Assembly: GCA_016713025.1 (NCBI GenBank)
Contig: JADJPZ010000003.1
Coordinates: forward strand, 434,001 to 498,000
Direction: 5' to 3'
From: Saprospiraceae bacterium
GTDB taxonomy: Bacteria; Bacteroidota; Bacteroidia; Chitinophagales; Saprospiraceae
DNA length: 64,000 nucleotides
A program made the translations under genes and the position numbers. Below the pieces are notes generated by a model, which had not been told where the DNA came from, did no database searches, and worked only from the letters and a program-made list of their open reading frames with translations. Positions 18,659 to 28,300 of the stretch are shown piece by piece (within the stretch, counting starts at the first letter, position 1; each line of letters begins with the position of its first letter).

Positions 18659-21031
18659 ATGAAGTTTCCTGTGTATGTAGTCCTGACAATCTTTTTTTTA
18701 TCGTATTCAATTATTGATGCACAAAAACTACCTGTCGATTACGTCAGACCCAATTTAGGTTCTTATCATGCTCGATGGTTTTTTTATACTCCAGCTTGTG
18801 TGCCGTTTGGATTGGCCAAACTTGCTCCACATACCAATGCCTACGGTAGTATCGGGAGCTGGTTGCCATGTGGCTATAGTGACAGCCACTCTTCTATTGA
18901 GGGTTTTGGCCACTTTCATGAGTTTCAGATAGGAGGATTGGTGACCATGCCTACTACAGGAAAATTGCAAACTGTGCCGTCTACGGATGAGAAGCCTGAT
19001 GAGGGATACAGGTCGAGATTTGATAAAAAAGATGAACAAGCAGAACCAGGTTACTATTCTGTCTTGCTCAAAGATACGGGCATCAAGGCAGAGCTCACAG
19101 CTACTACAAGAGTGGGATACCACAGATATACTTTTCCAAAATCCGATGCTGCATATATCATCTTTGATATAGGTCATAAGCAAGGTGAAAGTGGAGATGT
19201 GATTGATTCATATATCAAATGGGATGGAAAAAATACTATAGAGGGGTATATATACACCTATCCGGAATATGCTAAGTTTTGCGATCCCGGGCAGTATGTA
19301 AAAATGTACTTTTATGGAAAACTTAGTAAAAATGCTGCATCGTCAGGAAGTTTTGTTGACAGTATCATCACACCTGGTCCGAGCATGTCCAAAGGAACAC
19401 ATAATGGTTTGTATCTTAAGTTTAAAACCCTGAGCAAAGAAGTCATAGAAATGCAAATGGGACTGTCATATACCAGCATTGAAAATGCAAAAAATAATCT
19501 CATAACAGAAACAAAAGGTCAAACATTCAATACTGTAAGAGCTTCAGCCAAAAATAAGTGGAATGAAAAATTGGCAAGAATCAAAGTCACAGGTAAAAAT
19601 GAAAATGACAAGATAAAATTCTATACAGGATTGTATCATGTGCTGCTGGGTAGAGGATTGGCCAATGATGTCAATGGTCAATACGCTCTTCCGGGAGGTA
19701 ATACAGGAAAATTACCATTGGACAAAAAAGGACTTCCGGTAAGAAATCACTACAATACAGATGGTATGTGGGGCGGATGCTGGAATCTCGGCCCACTATG
19801 GGCGCTAGCTTATCCTGATTATTTTTCAGATTATATGCAATCCAATATAGATTTTTCTGATCACTCCGGCTGGTTGCACGACGGGCTGGCTGCGGGGGTT
19901 TATACCAATGGCGTACAGACCAATTTTATGGGATTGATGATGGCATCGATGTATCATAGTGGCATCCGTGATTTTGATATTCAAAAAGGCTATGAAGCAT
20001 CAAGGAAAACGGAATTGGTGTATGAAGGCAGGAATCTGGGAAACGGAAAGTATGATCTTGAATATTTTATAAAACAAGGATATATCCCCAATTACGAGTA
20101 CAAACTTTCTAATGGCTGGATATTTACATTTGGTGCATCACATACCCTGGAATATAGTTTTACATCTTACGCTGTAGGACAGTTTGCCAAATCACTTGGA
20201 AAAACAGATGACTATAAAAAGCTCACAAAGATGGCGGAAGGATATAAATTGTTGTATGACCCTGAGACTAAATTTATGAGGCCAAGAGACACGACCGGAG
20301 CCTTTATAAAAGACTTCAATGAAATGACAGCCTGGGTGGGATTTCAGGAAGGAAATGCCTATCAATATACTTGGTATGCACCACATGATGTCAAAGGTCT
20401 TATCGGTTTGCTGGGTAAGGATTACTTCAATAAAAGGCTGGAAAATATGTTTACAGTATCGCAGAAGTCGGGTTTTGGTGGCGGAAAGGAAATTCATAGT
20501 TTTTCCGGAATCGAAAAGATGTACAATCATGGTAATCAACCCTGTCTGTTCAACTCCTGGCTGTTTAATTATTCCGGCCAACCATGGCAAACGCAAAAAT
20601 GGACCAGAGCTATCTGCAATGAATTTTATGGATTGGAAGCCATCGATGGTTACGGGTATGGCCAGGATGAAGATCAGGGACAGATGGGAGCATGGTTTGC
20701 ACTTACTTCTATGGGGCTTTATGATGTACAGGGCCATGCAGCATCCAAGCCTACTTTCCAGATAGGAAGCCCACTCTTTGATAAGATAGAGATAGACCTG
20801 CATCCCAAATATTATGGTAAAAATAAAGTCACTATCGAAACCATCAATAACAGCTCATCCAATATATACGTGCAATCAGCCACACTGAATGGAAAAACAC
20901 TGGACAATAGCTGGTTTTACAGAGATGAATTGATGAAGGGCGGAAAACTTGTATTAAAGATGGGTGACAAACCCAATACAGCGTGGGGCGTGAATATCCC
21001 ACCACCATCTATGAGTGATGAAAAAGAATAA
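18659..21031 (+). CDS. GH92 alpha-mannosidase, secreted
   Basis: The 790-residue protein starts with MKFPVYVVLTIFFLSYSIID, a signal peptide. The rest has the two-domain layout of glycoside hydrolase family 92, calcium-dependent exo-alpha-mannosidases (mostly alpha-1,2) that trim N-glycans and mannans. Visible signatures are the N-terminal NLGSYHARWFFYTPACVPFG, the central DGMWGGCWNLGPLWALAYPD, GNQPCLFNSWLFNYSGQPW near residue 625 and GYGQDEDQGQMGAWFALTSM near 660, where family members hold the catalytic acids. It lies alone after the rplY terminator, with no SusCD partners. It probably works in the periplasm or at the cell surface. Confidence 0.92.
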   Translation: MKFPVYVVLTIFFLSYSIIDAQKLPVDYVRPNLGSYHARWFFYTPACVPFGLAKLAPHTNAYGSIGSWLPCGYSDSHSSIEGFGHFHEFQIGGLVTMPTTGKLQTVPSTDEKPDEGYRSRFDKKDEQAEPGYYSVLLKDTGIKAELTATTRVGYHRYTFPKSDAAYIIFDIGHKQGESGDVIDSYIKWDGKNTIEGYIYTYPEYAKFCDPGQYVKMYFYGKLSKNAASSGSFVDSIITPGPSMSKGTHNGLYLKFKTLSKEVIEMQMGLSYTSIENAKNNLITETKGQTFNTVRASAKNKWNEKLARIKVTGKNENDKIKFYTGLYHVLLGRGLANDVNGQYALPGGNTGKLPLDKKGLPVRNHYNTDGMWGGCWNLGPLWALAYPDYFSDYMQSNIDFSDHSGWLHDGLAAGVYTNGVQTNFMGLMMASMYHSGIRDFDIQKGYEASRKTELVYEGRNLGNGKYDLEYFIKQGYIPNYEYKLSNGWIFTFGASHTLEYSFTSYAVGQFAKSLGKTDDYKKLTKMAEGYKLLYDPETKFMRPRDTTGAFIKDFNEMTAWVGFQEGNAYQYTWYAPHDVKGLIGLLGKDYFNKRLENMFTVSQKSGFGGGKEIHSFSGIEKMYNHGNQPCLFNSWLFNYSGQPWQTQKWTRAICNEFYGLEAIDGYGYGQDEDQGQMGAWFALTSMGLYDVQGHAASKPTFQIGSPLFDKIEIDLHPKYYGKNKVTIETINNSSSNIYVQSATLNGKTLDNSWFYRDELMKGGKLVLKMGDKPNTAWGVNIPPPSMSDEKE

Positions 21032-21197
21032 GAATTTTTTAAAAAGTTGTAAAGCCAAATAATAAAAGTTTAAACATACCTTAATTCAAAACCTGCAAAT
21101 TTAAACAAAAAAAAACTGGAATACAACTATAAAAGGTCAAAGCATTTTTCACCAAACTTATTTTCTTAAAAAAGAAAAATCACTTATGATTAAATTA

Positions 21198-22133
21198 CTA
21201 CTCCAAAATCAACCTATCAATATCAGATACTGGAATGTTTAATTTTGACGCGATGTCAGACTTTGAAACTCTCAATTCAAGCAGGAATTTTATTGCTTCC
21301 TCTTGCTTTCTTTACGCTTCCTCTCTTAGTTTACGCTCATCAACAATTCTATTTTCATAGTCCTGAAGTTCTGAAAGGAAGTCGTCCTCCACAATCATAA
21401 TGTCCCGAACTTCCTGTTCCTGGGTTGCACTTTGTAATCTGCGGATGATGGGTCTGAATTTCTCTGGAAAATCTGTCTCTTTTACATTCATTATACGATG
21501 ATTTTGTGCTCTGTTGTCCTGATCAAAGATGCTTAATAAAACTTCCAGCTCATCGCGACGAGATTTGCGCAATGAAGGAATATTTATAATGATACCTTCA
21601 TGAAAAAGGGCGTCTATGAATTTGGTTTTGGATGCTAATACTTCATTCGAATACCTATCTTTTACTGTCCGGGTGATATGGATGACAAGATAATTTTAAA
21701 ATTCTGAAAATGACTCTCCTAAAAAGTAAATAGGTAATATCGGTATTCCAGATTTGAATGTGTTTTTGGCGTGATCATCGGCCCATTCAAACAAATTTTC
21801 ATTCATATACTGTTTTCCGAGGTACTTTCTGAATCTCATGTTTTCATTAGTGAATTTGGAATTCTGTACTTCGATGATGATCAGTTTTTAATTGCCATCT
21901 TTTTCCTTAATACGGGCTGAGAAATCCAATCGATAGATGGATAAATTGAAAACAGTATAACGTTTTGATAATTTTTTATCATCATCAACTTTGAAATGAC
22001 TTAGCTCTTGTGGCAAAAATTCTAATTCGATGATGTCTAAATCTGTAAGTGTGGACAATATAATTTTGGCCACCTTATTGTCTTCCATCAAGTATTTAAA
22101 AACGACATCATATATGGGATTTGCTATCTCCAT
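21198..22133 (-). pseudogene. Rpn/PD-(D/E)XK nuclease-family gene interrupted by three TAA codons
   Basis: One reading frame of 312 codons runs from the ATG at 22133 (MEIANPIYDVVFKYLMED, the typical Rpn-family start) to a TAG at 21198-21200. Three in-frame TAA codons break it at 21888-21890, 21696-21698 and 21312-21314; there is no frameshift. The nuclease core is visible as LDFSARIKEKDG followed after the first stop by KLIIIEVQNSKF, giving the D and E-x-Q of a PD-(D/E)XK fold. The C-terminus has the helical tail SKSDIASKLNIPVSDIDRLI. Family members are linked to recombination and transposon-like spread. Here the gene is presumably dead. Confidence 0.8.
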
Positions 22134-22576
22134 TCTCCAAATTATATTACAAAGATATAACAAAATGAACAATCATAATATGATTTTTTTTTGAAGCATT
22201 TGAACAAGCCCCAATGGTCGCATTGAATCATAACAATTCATACATATGAACATCATATCCATTTTGAAGCTTAACTTTTCTGGGTGTATCCCATTCTTTC
22301 ATTCGATCGCTAAAGGTTCTATATTTCTCCCTTCAGGCCGGTCTACCGATTAGGCATGGTATTGGGTAAAAAATGGTTGATTATAATAATATATTTGTTT
22401 TCGGGGCAAGCTCAAATTTAAAATTTTGACAAAAGATGTTTACCTAAACAGAAAATTGAATTAATAAATATTAATACATAATTATAAGATATACAATATA
22501 TTATGCATTATTTTTTTGCAATTTTTTTCTGCCCACCATTAGTTAAGGTATACTCAGATAAATAAAAAGCCCACTG
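22134..22576. other. Gene-poor stretch with possible remnants
   Basis: No intact gene is supported. On the plus strand an ATG at 22356 starts MVLGKKWLIIIIYLFSGQAQ followed at once by a stop, which looks like a signal peptide without its protein. On the minus strand a 34-codon stretch ends at YDVHMYELL. Both could be leftovers of lost genes or chance. No terminator is seen after the amylase gene. Confidence 0.35.
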
Positions 22577-24220
22577 CTATCTGATAGCCTCCAGTAAGAC
22601 AATATCGAACGCCGAATTGACAGCAGCACTACCATTTTTGACTTCTGACGCCAAACCTGAATAATGATCCAAAAGCTTTTGCCCATCTTTAAAGATGGTA
22701 CTTACTGGTATGGATTTATTGCCTTTCAGCTGATTGACAGCTATAATGACTTTATCTACAAAGTTACCCTCAGAGTAGCTTCTTGAAAAAACATCCTTTT
22801 CAATCAGAGTATGTTTTCCTGCTCCTATGGCAATGTGCTTCCTTCTGAATGTACCGAGTTTTTGCCAGTGTACCAGCAGGTCTTTGGTTTGGGATGTACC
22901 CGTGTCTTCCCAGTTCATATAGGATCTGAGTGTGGCATCACCTTGAGCCTGAACATCAAGCCTTCTTCCTGTCTCGTCACCATAATAAATCTGAGCAATA
23001 CCGGGAGCAAGCAATAGCTTAGTAGCTGATTCGTATGTTTTTGTTCGCAACTTGTCAAAAGGACTACCATCATCATGAGAAGAAACGTAATTCATTACAG
23101 ATTTTCCTTTCAAGGGTCCGTTAAGTAGCTGATCATACTTTTGAAAAAACTCGGTCGCAGGTTTTGTGGCATCATATTTAAAATCAAAGTTGATAAGTGC
23201 ATCAAAACCATTGGCAAAGTAATCCACCGTTTTATCTCCGAAATCAAAATTTCTTCCGGATCCGATGTTGTAATTGTACACTTCGCCCACCATAAAAAAT
23301 GGCTGATTGTGCTGCAAATCAGACGGGTTTGCTTTTTTCCAAGTATCAAAAGCATTGACTGATTCTTCATATAAAGTTTTCCAAACTTCTTCTTCTGTAT
23401 GTTTTACAGTATCTACCCTGAAACCATCAATTCCATATTTTCGTATGAGGTCAGTCAGCCATTTTATAATGTAATAATAAGGTCTGCGCGGATATCCTGT
23501 TCTCTTGAAAAATGCATCCAGTTCTGCTAATTCTTTTTCGTATCTTCCTTCCTTTTTCCATTTTTCTACAAGATGGGGTGGTAGCTGTACTTCCAGGGTA
23601 GATTCAGTTTTGACATCAGGGAGATTGTCCACAAGTGTACAGGTAATAGTAGAATTATATCCCTTGTAGGTGCATTTGGGGCTTGTCCTAACCCAATCAT
23701 CCGGCCATTGAATATCAGTTGCTGTAACAGGTCCGGTATGATTGATTACGGCATCCATCAGGATACGAATGCCTTTTTTGTGGGCTGCTTCAACCATATC
23801 TTTGACATCTTTTTCTGTACCCAGTCTGGTATCAATTTTAGTCCAGTCTTTGGTCCAGTAGCCATGAAAACCATAGGAAAATCCGGTTCCTTCATCAACG
23901 CCTTCCGTGATGTTCTCTACCAATGGAGTCATCCAGATGGCATCAACTCCCAGCTTTTCAAAATATCCATCATTTATTTTCTGAGTGATCCCTTTTATAT
24001 CTCCTCCCATAAATCCACGATATGGAGCAGGAGTCTTTGAGTGATTAAAATCATTGCTTTTATCGCCGTTATTAAACCTGTCTGTCAGCAAGAAGTACAC
24101 TGTAGCATTGCTCCATGAAAATGCATTTTTTTGTTGATGACTTGTCAATTGTTTTGGCGCATTACATGCCGTAACTAAAAAAATCACCCATAAAAAGGTC
24201 AAGAAATTTCGTACTACCAT
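22577..24220 (-). CDS. GH13 alpha-amylase, lipoprotein
   Basis: The 547-residue protein begins with a lipoprotein signal ending in FLVTACNAPK, so it is probably anchored in a membrane on the outer side of the cytoplasm. It has the GH13 (beta/alpha)8 signatures: MDAVINH (region I), GIDGFRVDTVKH with the nucleophile Asp near residue 269, MVGEVYN with the acid/base Glu near 312, and VSSHDDGSPF with the third acid near 382. An insert with Cys-rich TSPKCTYKGYNSTITCTL recalls the periplasmic amylase MalS. It would cleave starch-like alpha-1,4-glucans. A good -7 element lies just upstream. Confidence 0.9.
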   Translation of the reverse strand: MVVRNFLTFLWVIFLVTACNAPKQLTSHQQKNAFSWSNATVYFLLTDRFNNGDKSNDFNHSKTPAPYRGFMGGDIKGITQKINDGYFEKLGVDAIWMTPLVENITEGVDEGTGFSYGFHGYWTKDWTKIDTRLGTEKDVKDMVEAAHKKGIRILMDAVINHTGPVTATDIQWPDDWVRTSPKCTYKGYNSTITCTLVDNLPDVKTESTLEVQLPPHLVEKWKKEGRYEKELAELDAFFKRTGYPRRPYYYIIKWLTDLIRKYGIDGFRVDTVKHTEEEVWKTLYEESVNAFDTWKKANPSDLQHNQPFFMVGEVYNYNIGSGRNFDFGDKTVDYFANGFDALINFDFKYDATKPATEFFQKYDQLLNGPLKGKSVMNYVSSHDDGSPFDKLRTKTYESATKLLLAPGIAQIYYGDETGRRLDVQAQGDATLRSYMNWEDTGTSQTKDLLVHWQKLGTFRRKHIAIGAGKHTLIEKDVFSRSYSEGNFVDKVIIAVNQLKGNKSIPVSTIFKDGQKLLDHYSGLASEVKNGSAAVNSAFDIVLLEAIR

Positions 24221-24246
24221 GATTACTGAATAAGTTTTTTGAGTTG

Positions 24247-24254
24247 CAAATATA
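24247..24254 (-). promoter_or_regulatory. -7 promoter element of the amylase gene
   Basis: Minus strand reads TATATTTG, matching TAnnTTTG, 26 bases before the ATG at 24220. It lies between the yidD stop and the amylase start, so the amylase can be expressed separately. Confidence 0.45.
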
Positions 24255-24277
24255 GTAAAAATTTAGGGCTATACTCT

Positions 24278-24529
24278 TTATAGTTTGGGTGCAGATTCTT
24301 TTTTTTTGGGTACGGGATCATGACCGTGGCCGCCCCAGGGATGGCAACTCAATATTCTTTTGACACCCAACCATATACCTTTCACCGGACCCCATTCTTC
24401 TATTGCTTCGATCATGTACTGCGAGCAGGTAGGCTGGTATCTGCAGTTCTGCCCTAGTAATGGCGAGATCAGCATTTGGTAAAGTCTGACCGGAATTACA
24501 AAAAGTCTTTTAATCATTTGATACATCAT
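24278..24529 (-). CDS. yidD: Membrane protein insertion efficiency factor YidD
   Basis: The 83-residue protein matches the YidD family over its full length: RLYQMLISPLLGQNCRYQPT followed by CSQYMIEAI, KGIWLGVKRILSCHPWGGHG and the ending HDPVP. YidD is a small amphipathic protein at the inner membrane that assists YidC in membrane protein insertion. It overlaps the upstream DUF6702 gene by four bases (ATGA), so both are translated from one message. Confidence 0.95.
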   Translation of the reverse strand: MMYQMIKRLFVIPVRLYQMLISPLLGQNCRYQPTCSQYMIEAIEEWGPVKGIWLGVKRILSCHPWGGHGHDPVPKKKESAPKL

Positions 24530-25041
24530 AGCAAATAGGTTTCTGTGACTTTTTTATCATCAAATATTGTAAAAAACTTTTTCTTTTTGTTGACTGTGAA
24601 GTCCACGATATTTTTTTGATCGTTGAAAAGCTCTGTCAGTATCTTATTTTCTATTTCAAAGGTTTTTATGCCGCGCACTCCGGATATCTCAAGATAGCAC
24701 CAAACAGCGATTTTGTCTTTGGACAACTCTTTACCTAACATTTCAGCGGTGTAAAATTTGCCATTGACTTTTAGGTTTAGTTTTTTGTTAATATAATTTT
24801 CAATGACTTCATCACAGTCTTTGCTTTCCTTTTCTGTAGCTATAAACAAGCCTTTTCTGCCTGTAAGTGCAATTGCATTCTCCAGATCGTCCAAAAAGAT
24901 GTGAGCTGCTATCTGTACATCTCCTGATGTGGTTTCATAGTTGATCTCACATCGGCTGAGGTGGAAATCATGCGCAGTTTTCATCTCATTTTGATACTCC
25001 GTTTTTATACAAAGCAACATACAATATAAAGCTACAATCAT
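24526..25041 (-). CDS. DUF6702 family protein
   Basis: The 171-residue protein has HDFHLSRCEINYETTSGDVQ followed by IAAHIFLDDLENAI, the pattern of the DUF6702 family found across Bacteroidota. Its N-terminus (MIVALYCMLLCIKTEYQNEM) could be a short signal or anchor. The family has no known function. Its members often sit in short operons with envelope genes; here it is translationally coupled to yidD, suggesting a role in membrane or envelope upkeep, but that is only context. Confidence 0.75.
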   Translation of the reverse strand: MIVALYCMLLCIKTEYQNEMKTAHDFHLSRCEINYETTSGDVQIAAHIFLDDLENAIALTGRKGLFIATEKESKDCDEVIENYINKKLNLKVNGKFYTAEMLGKELSKDKIAVWCYLEISGVRGIKTFEIENKILTELFNDQKNIVDFTVNKKKKFFTIFDDKKVTETYLL

Positions 25042-25107
25042 ATCAGCTTATCACATGATGAATCTTAGTCTAACACGGATTTCAGATTGATTGTTCCTCA
25101 AAGGCAC

Positions 25108-25145
25108 AAAAAAAAGCCGGCATCATATGCTGATAGCCGACTTTT
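25108..25145 (-). terminator. Rho-independent terminator after dnaK
   Basis: On the minus strand AAGTCGGC pairs with GCCGGCTT (one G-U pair), with further pairing ATCA/TGAT inside, followed by a long T run. It lies about 80 bases after the dnaK stop. Confidence 0.8.
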
Positions 25146-25226
25146 CAAAACTATTATTCACCTTTTAAAAGTCAAAACCTGATCTTAGGATTTGATACGA
25201 TATAACCTTTACATCGCAACAAGCCC

Positions 25227-27146
25227 TTACTTTTTATCTCCGCTTACTTCTTCAAACTCTACATCTGTGACATCATCTGCCGCACCTTGGTTGGTACCTG
25301 CATTTTGCTGTGTATCCTGAGGACCACCGTTGCTTTCTGCATTTTGCTGCGCAGAATAGATGTCCTGAGATGCCGCCTGCCATGCAGCGTTCATTGCTTC
25401 TGATGCTTTGTCCACTCTTGCGAGATCTTCTAGCTTATGCGCTTCTTTGAGTTCTGTAAGTGCACTTTCTATAGCTGCTTTTTTATCTGCAGGTATCTTG
25501 TCACCTATTTCTTTCATCTGCTTTTCTGTCTGGAAGATAAGACTGTCAGCCATATTGAGTTTTTCGGCTCTTTCTTTGGCTTGTTTGTCTGTATCAGCAT
25601 TGGCAGCAGCTTCTGCTTTCATTTTAGCTATTTCTTCCTGTGACAATCCTGTGGATGCTTCGATTCGGATATTTTGTTCTTTACCCGTACCTTTATCCTT
25701 TGCTGACACCTTGAGAATACCATTGGCATCCATGTCAAAAGTCACTTCTACCTGCGGAACGCCTCTAGGTGCAGGTGGAATACCGTCCAAGATAAATCTT
25801 CCTACACTTCTGTTGTCTCTGGCCATAGGTCTCTCGCCTTGCAATATGTGGATTTCCACACTCGGTTGGTTGTCAGCAGCGGTAGAGTAAGTTTTTGTCT
25901 TTTTTGTAGGTATGGTACTATTGGATTCGATGACGATGTCAAATACATTGCCCATAGTCTCGATACCCAGAGATAGTGGTGTTACGTCAAGAAGTAAGAC
26001 ATCTTTTACATCACCGCTCAATACTCCACCTTGTATAGAAGCTCCCAGAGCGACTACCTCATCAGGGTTAACACTTCTGTTCGGTTTTTTGCCAAAAAAG
26101 TCTTCTACAGCTTGCTGGATGGCAGGTATCCTCGTGGATCCTCCTACCAGGATAACTTCATCAATATTACTTTTAGACAATCCGGCATCTTTCAATGCAT
26201 CTTCGCATGGTTTTAATGTACGCTTGATAAGGCTATCAGCAAGACTCTCAAACTTAGCTCTTGATAGTTTCATAACTAAGTGTTTTGGAACTCCGTCGAC
26301 GGCAGTCACATATGGCAGGTTGATTTCAGTTTCTGCAGAAGTTGACAATTCTATTTTTGCTTTTTCAGCGGCATCTTTGATCCTTTGAAGAGACATAGGG
26401 TCTTTTCTGAGGTCAACATTTTCCTGTGACTTAAACTCATCCGCAAGCCAATCGATGATGACCTGATCGAAGTCATCTCCTCCGAGGTGAGTATCTCCAT
26501 TTGTAGATTTTACTTCAAAAACTCCATCACCCAATTCCAAAACTGAAATATCAAAGGTACCACCACCAAGATCAAATACTGCGATGGTGCTGTCTTTATG
26601 TTTTTTGTCCAATCCATAAGCCAAAGCTGCTGCTGTAGGCTCATTGATGATACGCTGTACTTTCAATCCGGCAATCTCTCCCGCTTCTTTAGTCGCTTGT
26701 CTTTGTGAGTCATTGAAGTATGCAGGAACGGTGATCACCGCATCTGTCACTTCCTGACCAAGAAAATCTTCGGCTGTTTTCTTCATTTTCTGAAGTACCA
26801 TGGCTGATATTTCCTGAGGAGTGTACAATCTGCCATCGATGTCTATTCTTACGGTATCATTGTCACCTTTGACTGCTTTGTAAGCTACTCTGCCTGCTTC
26901 TTTGCCCACTTCACTAAACCTATTGCCCATAAATCTTTTGATGGAAGCGATGGTTCTTGTAGGATTTGTGATGGCCTGTCTTTTTGCAGGGTCACCTATT
27001 TTGCGCTCTCCGTTGTCCAGAAAAGCTACTATGGAAGGAGTGGTTCTTTTGCATTCTTCATTGGCTATTACCACTGGCTCGTTGCCTTCCATTACTGCAA
27101 CACAAGAGTTGGTGGTTCCTAAGTCTATTCCAATTATTTTACCCAT
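25227..27146 (-). CDS. dnaK: Chaperone DnaK (Hsp70)
   Basis: The 639-residue protein is a full-length Hsp70. The nucleotide-binding domain begins GIIGIDLGTTNSCVAVMEGN-like (KIIGIDLGTTNSC) and includes VPAYFNDSQRQATKEAG, NEPTAAALAYG and FDLGGGTFDISVLE. The substrate-binding domain includes TPLSLGIETMG and GIPPAPRGVPQVEVTFDMDA; the tail is DVTDVEFEEVSGDKK. It folds and protects proteins with DnaJ and GrpE, neither of which is in this window. A single-gene transcript is indicated by the terminator below and a separate gene upstream. A possible sigma-54-like site lies upstream. Confidence 0.98.
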   Translation of the reverse strand: MGKIIGIDLGTTNSCVAVMEGNEPVVIANEECKRTTPSIVAFLDNGERKIGDPAKRQAITNPTRTIASIKRFMGNRFSEVGKEAGRVAYKAVKGDNDTVRIDIDGRLYTPQEISAMVLQKMKKTAEDFLGQEVTDAVITVPAYFNDSQRQATKEAGEIAGLKVQRIINEPTAAALAYGLDKKHKDSTIAVFDLGGGTFDISVLELGDGVFEVKSTNGDTHLGGDDFDQVIIDWLADEFKSQENVDLRKDPMSLQRIKDAAEKAKIELSTSAETEINLPYVTAVDGVPKHLVMKLSRAKFESLADSLIKRTLKPCEDALKDAGLSKSNIDEVILVGGSTRIPAIQQAVEDFFGKKPNRSVNPDEVVALGASIQGGVLSGDVKDVLLLDVTPLSLGIETMGNVFDIVIESNSTIPTKKTKTYSTAADNQPSVEIHILQGERPMARDNRSVGRFILDGIPPAPRGVPQVEVTFDMDANGILKVSAKDKGTGKEQNIRIEASTGLSQEEIAKMKAEAAANADTDKQAKERAEKLNMADSLIFQTEKQMKEIGDKIPADKKAAIESALTELKEAHKLEDLARVDKASEAMNAAWQAASQDIYSAQQNAESNGGPQDTQQNAGTNQGAADDVTDVEFEEVSGDKK

Positions 27147-27205
27147 TTTGAATTATGATTTTTATATTTTTTTGTAATGTAATTTTGTAAAACTGTAATA
27201 TCATA

Positions 27206-27223
27206 GACAATCTGCGTGCCAAC
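27206..27223 (-). promoter_or_regulatory. Sigma-54-like sequence upstream of dnaK
   Basis: The minus strand reads TTGGCACGCAGATTGTCT. The -24 half fits the sigma-54 consensus exactly (TTGGCACG); the -12 half has TTGT where TTGC is expected. Placement about 60 bases before the dnaK ATG would fit a promoter. The changed -12 base makes this a tentative call. Confidence 0.3.
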
Positions 27224-27285
27224 CGAAAATGGGCGTTTGTTTCTGCCAAAATGAATGCATTTGTGGCACAAAATTGGGATACAAA

Positions 27286-27300
27286 CTGACAGAACGTCAG
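27286..27300 (-). terminator. Small hairpin after the DUF4249 gene
   Basis: CTGAC and GTCAG pair across a five-base loop directly after the DUF4249 stop; only a short T stretch follows. It could be a weak terminator or a binding site upstream of dnaK. Confidence 0.3.
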
Positions 27301-27304
27301 AAAT

Positions 27305-28300
27305 TTATTGAAAATTCAGACTTTTTGTGATCTGTCCCCTTCTGAGTGAATCAAGGGTAACCGGAGTGAGTCCGATATTATTTCTGGTGAGTGTAGTTGC
27401 TGAAGAAAAAATTCCCAATGCTCCATTGCTCAGGTTGGTATACCTGGGTATTTCACCTGATGATGTGATACCAAGATTGGCCTGACCTATAGTAACATAG
27501 TCTTTTAGTTCTTTACCACCTGATGTGATGCTGATGGAGGCATTTTGAAAATATCGTTTGATCCCGGGATTTTTATCCGTGAGAGCTCCCTGAAAAAAAT
27601 CATAAAACGACCTTCCTTGAAATGTAATGTCAGTTTTTTCTGTATTAGTGACAAGGTCCCAAACTACTGACTTGTCCGAAAGCTTGCCATCTTTTTCTTC
27701 TTTGATAAAAAAGGTAAATTTTACATTATGGATGACTGCATTATTATCTCCAAACCATCGCACCCGAAAATCTATATTATTTTGAAAAGACAACAAAGCT
27801 GATGCGTTTGGTGATGTGACATCTTCATTTTTTAATGGATTAAGAAGGGTTGTCGTAGCTTCACTCAACACAACACCATCATTTTTTATGATCTTGATTT
27901 TATATTGCTGGCCCGGGATCAAAGTTATATCTGATTTGCGGATCTTATACAGATAATTGGGAGCATCCGCAAAAGCACCCTGAGATCTTTTATATCCCTC
28001 ACTATTACCGTCTACACGCTGCAGAGCAAATTCTTTGCCGGTGGTAACCTGTTGAAGTCTAACGGATATGTCATTAAAGTACAATTTTGAGATATCTTTG
28101 GCAAGGGTCAATGCTGATGTCTTGCTATCGATAAATGCTCTTTCTACTCTGATATATATTGCAGTATCTGAGGGTGAAAGCATACCATATACCACTGGAA
28201 TTTCAGTTTCCGGTTCTGTGAGTTCAAAATCATTGGAGCATGAGGATATTACTATATGAAACACTAAAGTTAACAAAATAAGTACCCATATCTTTGACAT
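27305..28300 (-). CDS. DUF4249 family lipoprotein
   Basis: The 331-residue protein begins with a signal peptide ending in the lipobox VISSC (VFHIVISSCSNDFELTEPET), so it is probably lipid-anchored. The opening of the mature protein, EIPVVYGMLSPSDTAIYIRV followed by ERAF, is the typical DUF4249 start; beta-rich domains follow. Members usually stand beside TonB-dependent receptors in the phylum and are suspected to be their surface partners, but no receptor gene is nearby here. Function unknown. Confidence 0.75.
   Translation of the reverse strand: MSKIWVLILLTLVFHIVISSCSNDFELTEPETEIPVVYGMLSPSDTAIYIRVERAFIDSKTSALTLAKDISKLYFNDISVRLQQVTTGKEFALQRVDGNSEGYKRSQGAFADAPNYLYKIRKSDITLIPGQQYKIKIIKNDGVVLSEATTTLLNPLKNEDVTSPNASALLSFQNNIDFRVRWFGDNNAVIHNVKFTFFIKEEKDGKLSDKSVVWDLVTNTEKTDITFQGRSFYDFFQGALTDKNPGIKRYFQNASISITSGGKELKDYVTIGQANLGITSSGEIPRYTNLSNGALGIFSSATTLTRNNIGLTPVTLDSLRRGQITKSLNFQ

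Noticed and set aside
20192..20803. Minus-strand frame of 203 codons inside the GH92 gene
   Set aside because: Antisense to a well-supported gene and without family signatures. The same applies to 8895-9530, 4910-5539 and 58819-59334.
21198..22133. Stop-codon readthrough or recoding of TAA in the Rpn-type gene
   Set aside because: prs, rplY and dnaK all end at TAA, so TAA is an ordinary stop here.
22301..22360. Possible tRNA-like sequence
   Set aside because: No cloverleaf or T-loop could be formed.
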